From Pseudomonas sp. GM84 (GTDB taxonomy: Bacteria; Pseudomonadota; Gammaproteobacteria; Pseudomonadales; Pseudomonadaceae): 42,174 bases of DNA. The notes beneath the pieces are model-generated. The model searched no databases, was not told the origin of the DNA, and saw nothing but the letters and a program-made list of their open reading frames with translations. The stretch lies in the NCBI RefSeq assembly GCF_000282535.1, contig NZ_AKJC01000126.1, positions 1 through 42,174 on the forward strand. The letters are read 5' to 3'. This document shows, one piece after another, positions 39,758 to 42,174 of this stretch; within the stretch, counting starts at the first letter, position 1; each line of letters starts with the position of its first letter. Made by a program: the position numbers and the translations under genes.

Positions 39758-42174
39758 ATGAACGAAACACCGCGCGCCTCTGGCGCCACAAAACTCATTC
39801 TGGTCGGCCTGGGCGTGATCATCGCCCTGCTCGGCCTTCTCCTGGCTGCTGGCGGCGTCAAGCTGGCCGGCCTGGGCGGTTCCTGGTACTTCCTGATCGG
39901 CGGCCTGGCCATGGCCATCGCCGGTGTCCTCATCGCCCGCCGCAAGCGGGCCGGTGCCTGGCTGTACGCTGCATTCCTGGTCGGTACCGCGCTGTGGGCG
40001 CTGATCGACACCGGCCTGGTGTTCTGGCCACTGTTCTCGCGCCTGTTCATGTTCGCTGCGATCGGCATGGTGGTGGCGGCGGTCTATCCGCTGCTGGTGC
40101 GCGCCAATGGCGGCAGCACCGGCCGTGGTGCCTACGGCATCGCTGGCGTGCTGGCCGTGATGCTGGTGATCGCTGCCGGCAACATGTTCGTCGCCCACCC
40201 AAGCGTCGCGCCCACCGGTAAAGGCCCGGGCATGACCCCGGTCGAAGCCGGCAAGGGTCAGAAAGACTGGGCCCACTACGGCAACACCGAAGGTGGCAGC
40301 CGCTTTGCCGCACTGGACCAGATCAACCGCGACAACGTCGACAAGCTGAAAGTGGCCTGGACCTACCACACCGGTGACGTGGCGATCAGCGACGGCAACG
40401 GTGCCGAAGACCAGCTGACCCCGCTGCAGGTCGGCAACAAGGTGTTCATCTGCACCCCGCACAACAACCTGATCGCCCTCGACGCCGACACCGGCAAAGA
40501 GCTGTGGAAGAACGCGATCAACGCCCAGTCCAAGGTCTGGCAGCGTTGCCGTGGCATGGCCTACTTCGACGCCACGGCCGCCATCGCCCAGCCGACCCAG
40601 CCGAACAGCTCGCCGATCACCGTCGCCAGCGTCGCGGCCGGTGCCAACTGCCAGCGTCGCCTGCTGACCAACACCATCGACGGTCGCCTGATCGCAGTCG
40701 ATGCCGACACCGGCGAGTTCTGCCAGGGCTTCGGCAACAACGGCCAGGTCAACCTGATGGCCGGCCTGGGTAACGTGCCGGACTCCTACTACCAGCTGTC
40801 GTCCGCGCCGCTGATGGCCGGGACCACCGTGGTGGTCGGCGGCCGTGTCGCCGACAACGTCCAGACCGACATGCCTGGCGGCGTGATCCGTGGCTTCGAC
40901 GTGATCACCGGTGAAATGCGCTGGGCCTTCGACCCGGGCAACCCGGAAGATCGCAACGCGCCTGCCGAAGGCAGCAGCTACGTGCGCAGCACCCCGAACA
41001 GCTGGGCGCCGATGTCCTACGACCCGGCGATGAACACCGTATTCCTGCCGATGGGCTCGTCGTCCACCGACATCTACGGCGTCGAACGCAGCAAGCTGGA
41101 CCACACCTACGGCGCTTCGGTACTGGCCCTGGACGCCACCACCGGCAACGAAAAGTGGGTGTTCCAGACCGTGCACAACGACCTCTGGGACTTCGACCTG
41201 CCGATGCAGCCGAGCCTGATCGACTTCACCAAGGACGACGGCCAGTCGGTCCCTGCGGTGGTGATCGGCACCAAGGCCGGGCAGATCTACGTGCTCGACC
41301 GCGCCACCGGCAAGCCGCTGACCCAGGTCGACGAAGTACCGGTCAAGCCCAGCAACATCCCCAACGAGCCCTACTCCCCGACCCAGCCCAAATCGGTGGG
41401 CATGCCGCAGATCGGCGCGCAGACCCTGACCGAATCGGACATGTGGGGCGCCACCCCGTATGACCAGCTGCTGTGCCGCATCGACTTCAAGAAGATGCGC
41501 TACGACGGCCTGTACACCGCGCCAGGCACCGACCTGTCGCTGAGCTTCCCGGGCTCGTTGGGTGGCATGAACTGGGGCAGCATTTCCACTGACCCGGTGC
41601 ATGGTTTCATCTTCGTCAACGACATGCGCCTGGGCCTGTGGATCCAGATGATCCCGTCGCAGAACAAGGGCTCGGCCGCCTCCGGTGGCGAAGCGTTGAA
41701 CACCGGCATGGGCGCCGTACCGCTCAAGGGCACCCCGTATGCGGTGAACAAGAACCGCTTCCTGTCGGTCGCCGGCATCCCGTGCCAGGCGCCGCCGTTC
41801 GGCACCCTGACCGCCATCGACATGAAGACCCGCCAGGTCGCCTGGCAGGTGCCAGTGGGTACCGTGGAAGACACCGGCCCCCTCGGTATCCGCATGCACC
41901 TGCCGATCAAGATCGGCCTGCCGACCCTCGGCGGCACCCTGTCGACCCAAGGCGGCCTGGTGTTCATCGCCGGCACCCAGGACTTCTACCTGCGCGCCTA
42001 CGACAGCAGCAACGGCAACGAAGTCTGGAAAGCCCGTCTGCCAGTGGGTAGCCAGGGTGGCCCGATGACCTACGTTTCGCCGAAGACCGGCAAGCAGTAT
42101 GTGGTCATCACCGCCGGCGGCGCCCGTCAGTCGACTGACCGTGGCGACTATGTAATGGCCTACGCCCTGCCTTG
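39758..42174 (+). CDS. gcd: Membrane-bound PQQ glucose dehydrogenase (runs to window edge)
   Basis: At least 805 codons are present and the frame is open to the last base; the final TG could begin a stop codon, since family members are about 800 aa. Five membrane helices occupy roughly residues 10-145, followed by a PQQ beta-propeller with WDFDLP (D478, D480) and H235 in CTPHNNL as active-site residues. The enzyme oxidises glucose to gluconolactone in the periplasm and passes electrons to ubiquinone. The start at 39758 has only a weak ribosome site. The tandem palindromes upstream are candidate control sites. Confidence 0.95.
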   Translation, partial: MNETPRASGATKLILVGLGVIIALLGLLLAAGGVKLAGLGGSWYFLIGGLAMAIAGVLIARRKRAGAWLYAAFLVGTALWALIDTGLVFWPLFSRLFMFAAIGMVVAAVYPLLVRANGGSTGRGAYGIAGVLAVMLVIAAGNMFVAHPSVAPTGKGPGMTPVEAGKGQKDWAHYGNTEGGSRFAALDQINRDNVDKLKVAWTYHTGDVAISDGNGAEDQLTPLQVGNKVFICTPHNNLIALDADTGKELWKNAINAQSKVWQRCRGMAYFDATAAIAQPTQPNSSPITVASVAAGANCQRRLLTNTIDGRLIAVDADTGEFCQGFGNNGQVNLMAGLGNVPDSYYQLSSAPLMAGTTVVVGGRVADNVQTDMPGGVIRGFDVITGEMRWAFDPGNPEDRNAPAEGSSYVRSTPNSWAPMSYDPAMNTVFLPMGSSSTDIYGVERSKLDHTYGASVLALDATTGNEKWVFQTVHNDLWDFDLPMQPSLIDFTKDDGQSVPAVVIGTKAGQIYVLDRATGKPLTQVDEVPVKPSNIPNEPYSPTQPKSVGMPQIGAQTLTESDMWGATPYDQLLCRIDFKKMRYDGLYTAPGTDLSLSFPGSLGGMNWGSISTDPVHGFIFVNDMRLGLWIQMIPSQNKGSAASGGEALNTGMGAVPLKGTPYAVNKNRFLSVAGIPCQAPPFGTLTAIDMKTRQVAWQVPVGTVEDTGPLGIRMHLPIKIGLPTLGGTLSTQGGLVFIAGTQDFYLRAYDSSNGNEVWKARLPVGSQGGPMTYVSPKTGKQYVVITAGGARQSTDRGDYVMAYALP

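Noticed and set aside
39713..41950. Long minus-strand open frame of 745 codons opposite gcd
   Set aside because: Its translation is low-complexity, rich in His, Gln, Gly and Val, with no domain; the plus strand encodes an unmistakable PQQ glucose dehydrogenase. It is a codon-bias shadow.
1..42174. CRISPR array, prophage, insertion sequence, tRNA or rRNA
   Set aside because: No regularly spaced repeats with unique spacers, transposase or integrase frame, or tRNA cloverleaf was found; the only dispersed repeats are REP elements.

Overview
The window looks like a chromosomal segment of a Pseudomonas putida-group bacterium. Signs of this are high GC coding sequence with strong codon bias, many copies of the P. 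putida-type REP element (a GCGGG-ACAAGCCCGCTCCCACAGG core, often as inverted pairs), and a TonB receptor next to a PQQ glucose dehydrogenase. It is mostly metabolic and accessory catabolic chromosome. I see no phage, transposon, CRISPR array, tRNA or rRNA.

Layout, left to right. (1) 0.1-4.7 kb: a class II aldolase/adducin-like gene and a PotD-like periplasmic binding protein on the minus strand face a DgcA/trimethylamine-dehydrogenase-like flavoprotein and an XRE-cupin regulator on the plus strand. A 10-bp inverted repeat lies in the divergent promoter region. (2) 4.8-10.4 kb: FAD oxidoreductase, YghU-like glutathione transferase, amidase, serine/threonine dehydratase-like PLP enzyme and YfcE-like phosphodiesterase, separated by REP pairs. 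(3) 10.6-13.1 kb: carboxynorspermidine decarboxylase and carboxynorspermidine dehydrogenase, an alternative spermidine/norspermidine route. A 13-codon reading frame ends directly against the nspC start codon. (4) 13.1-16.8 kb: a methyltransferase, a small A+T-richer pair (GNAT-like protein plus a 65-aa basic protein), and an mqo with a signal-peptide-like N terminus. (5) 17-21 kb: envelope phosphatase pair (histidine phosphatase and PAP2), methyltransferase, DMT permease, SMP-30/NHL-like protein. (6) 21.3-25.4 kb: SsuA-like binding protein and NtaA/DszA-type flavin monooxygenase, a ureidoglycine aminohydrolase-like bicupin, START-domain protein. (7) 25.4-30.4 kb: LysR regulator, GbcA-like Rieske oxygenase, GbcB-like reductase and an MFS transporter, which reads as one catabolic module for a quaternary ammonium compound. 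(8) 30.4-33.7 kb: sodC, LysR, AEC transporter, SleB-type hydrolase. (9) 34-37.2 kb: protein with two CAP-like units, GlxA-type AraC regulator divergent from a LysE exporter with tandem 21-bp-spaced repeats between them, and a small cupin. (10) 37.3-42.2 kb: TonB-dependent siderophore receptor, then membrane-bound glucose dehydrogenase gcd running to the right edge.

Themes: amines and methylated amines recur (PotD-like binding protein plus DgcA-like demethylase, carboxynorspermidine pathway, Rieske demethylase with reductase and permease, amidase, ureidoglycine hydrolysis). The points I consider most worth checking are the short leader frame abutting nspC, the Rieske/reductase/MFS module of unknown substrate, the GNAT-like/65-aa pair, and the operator-like repeats at 2014-2042, 35974-36005 (with a third copy at 36711) and 39694-39716. 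All functional assignments are from reading the translated sequence; no database search was possible.
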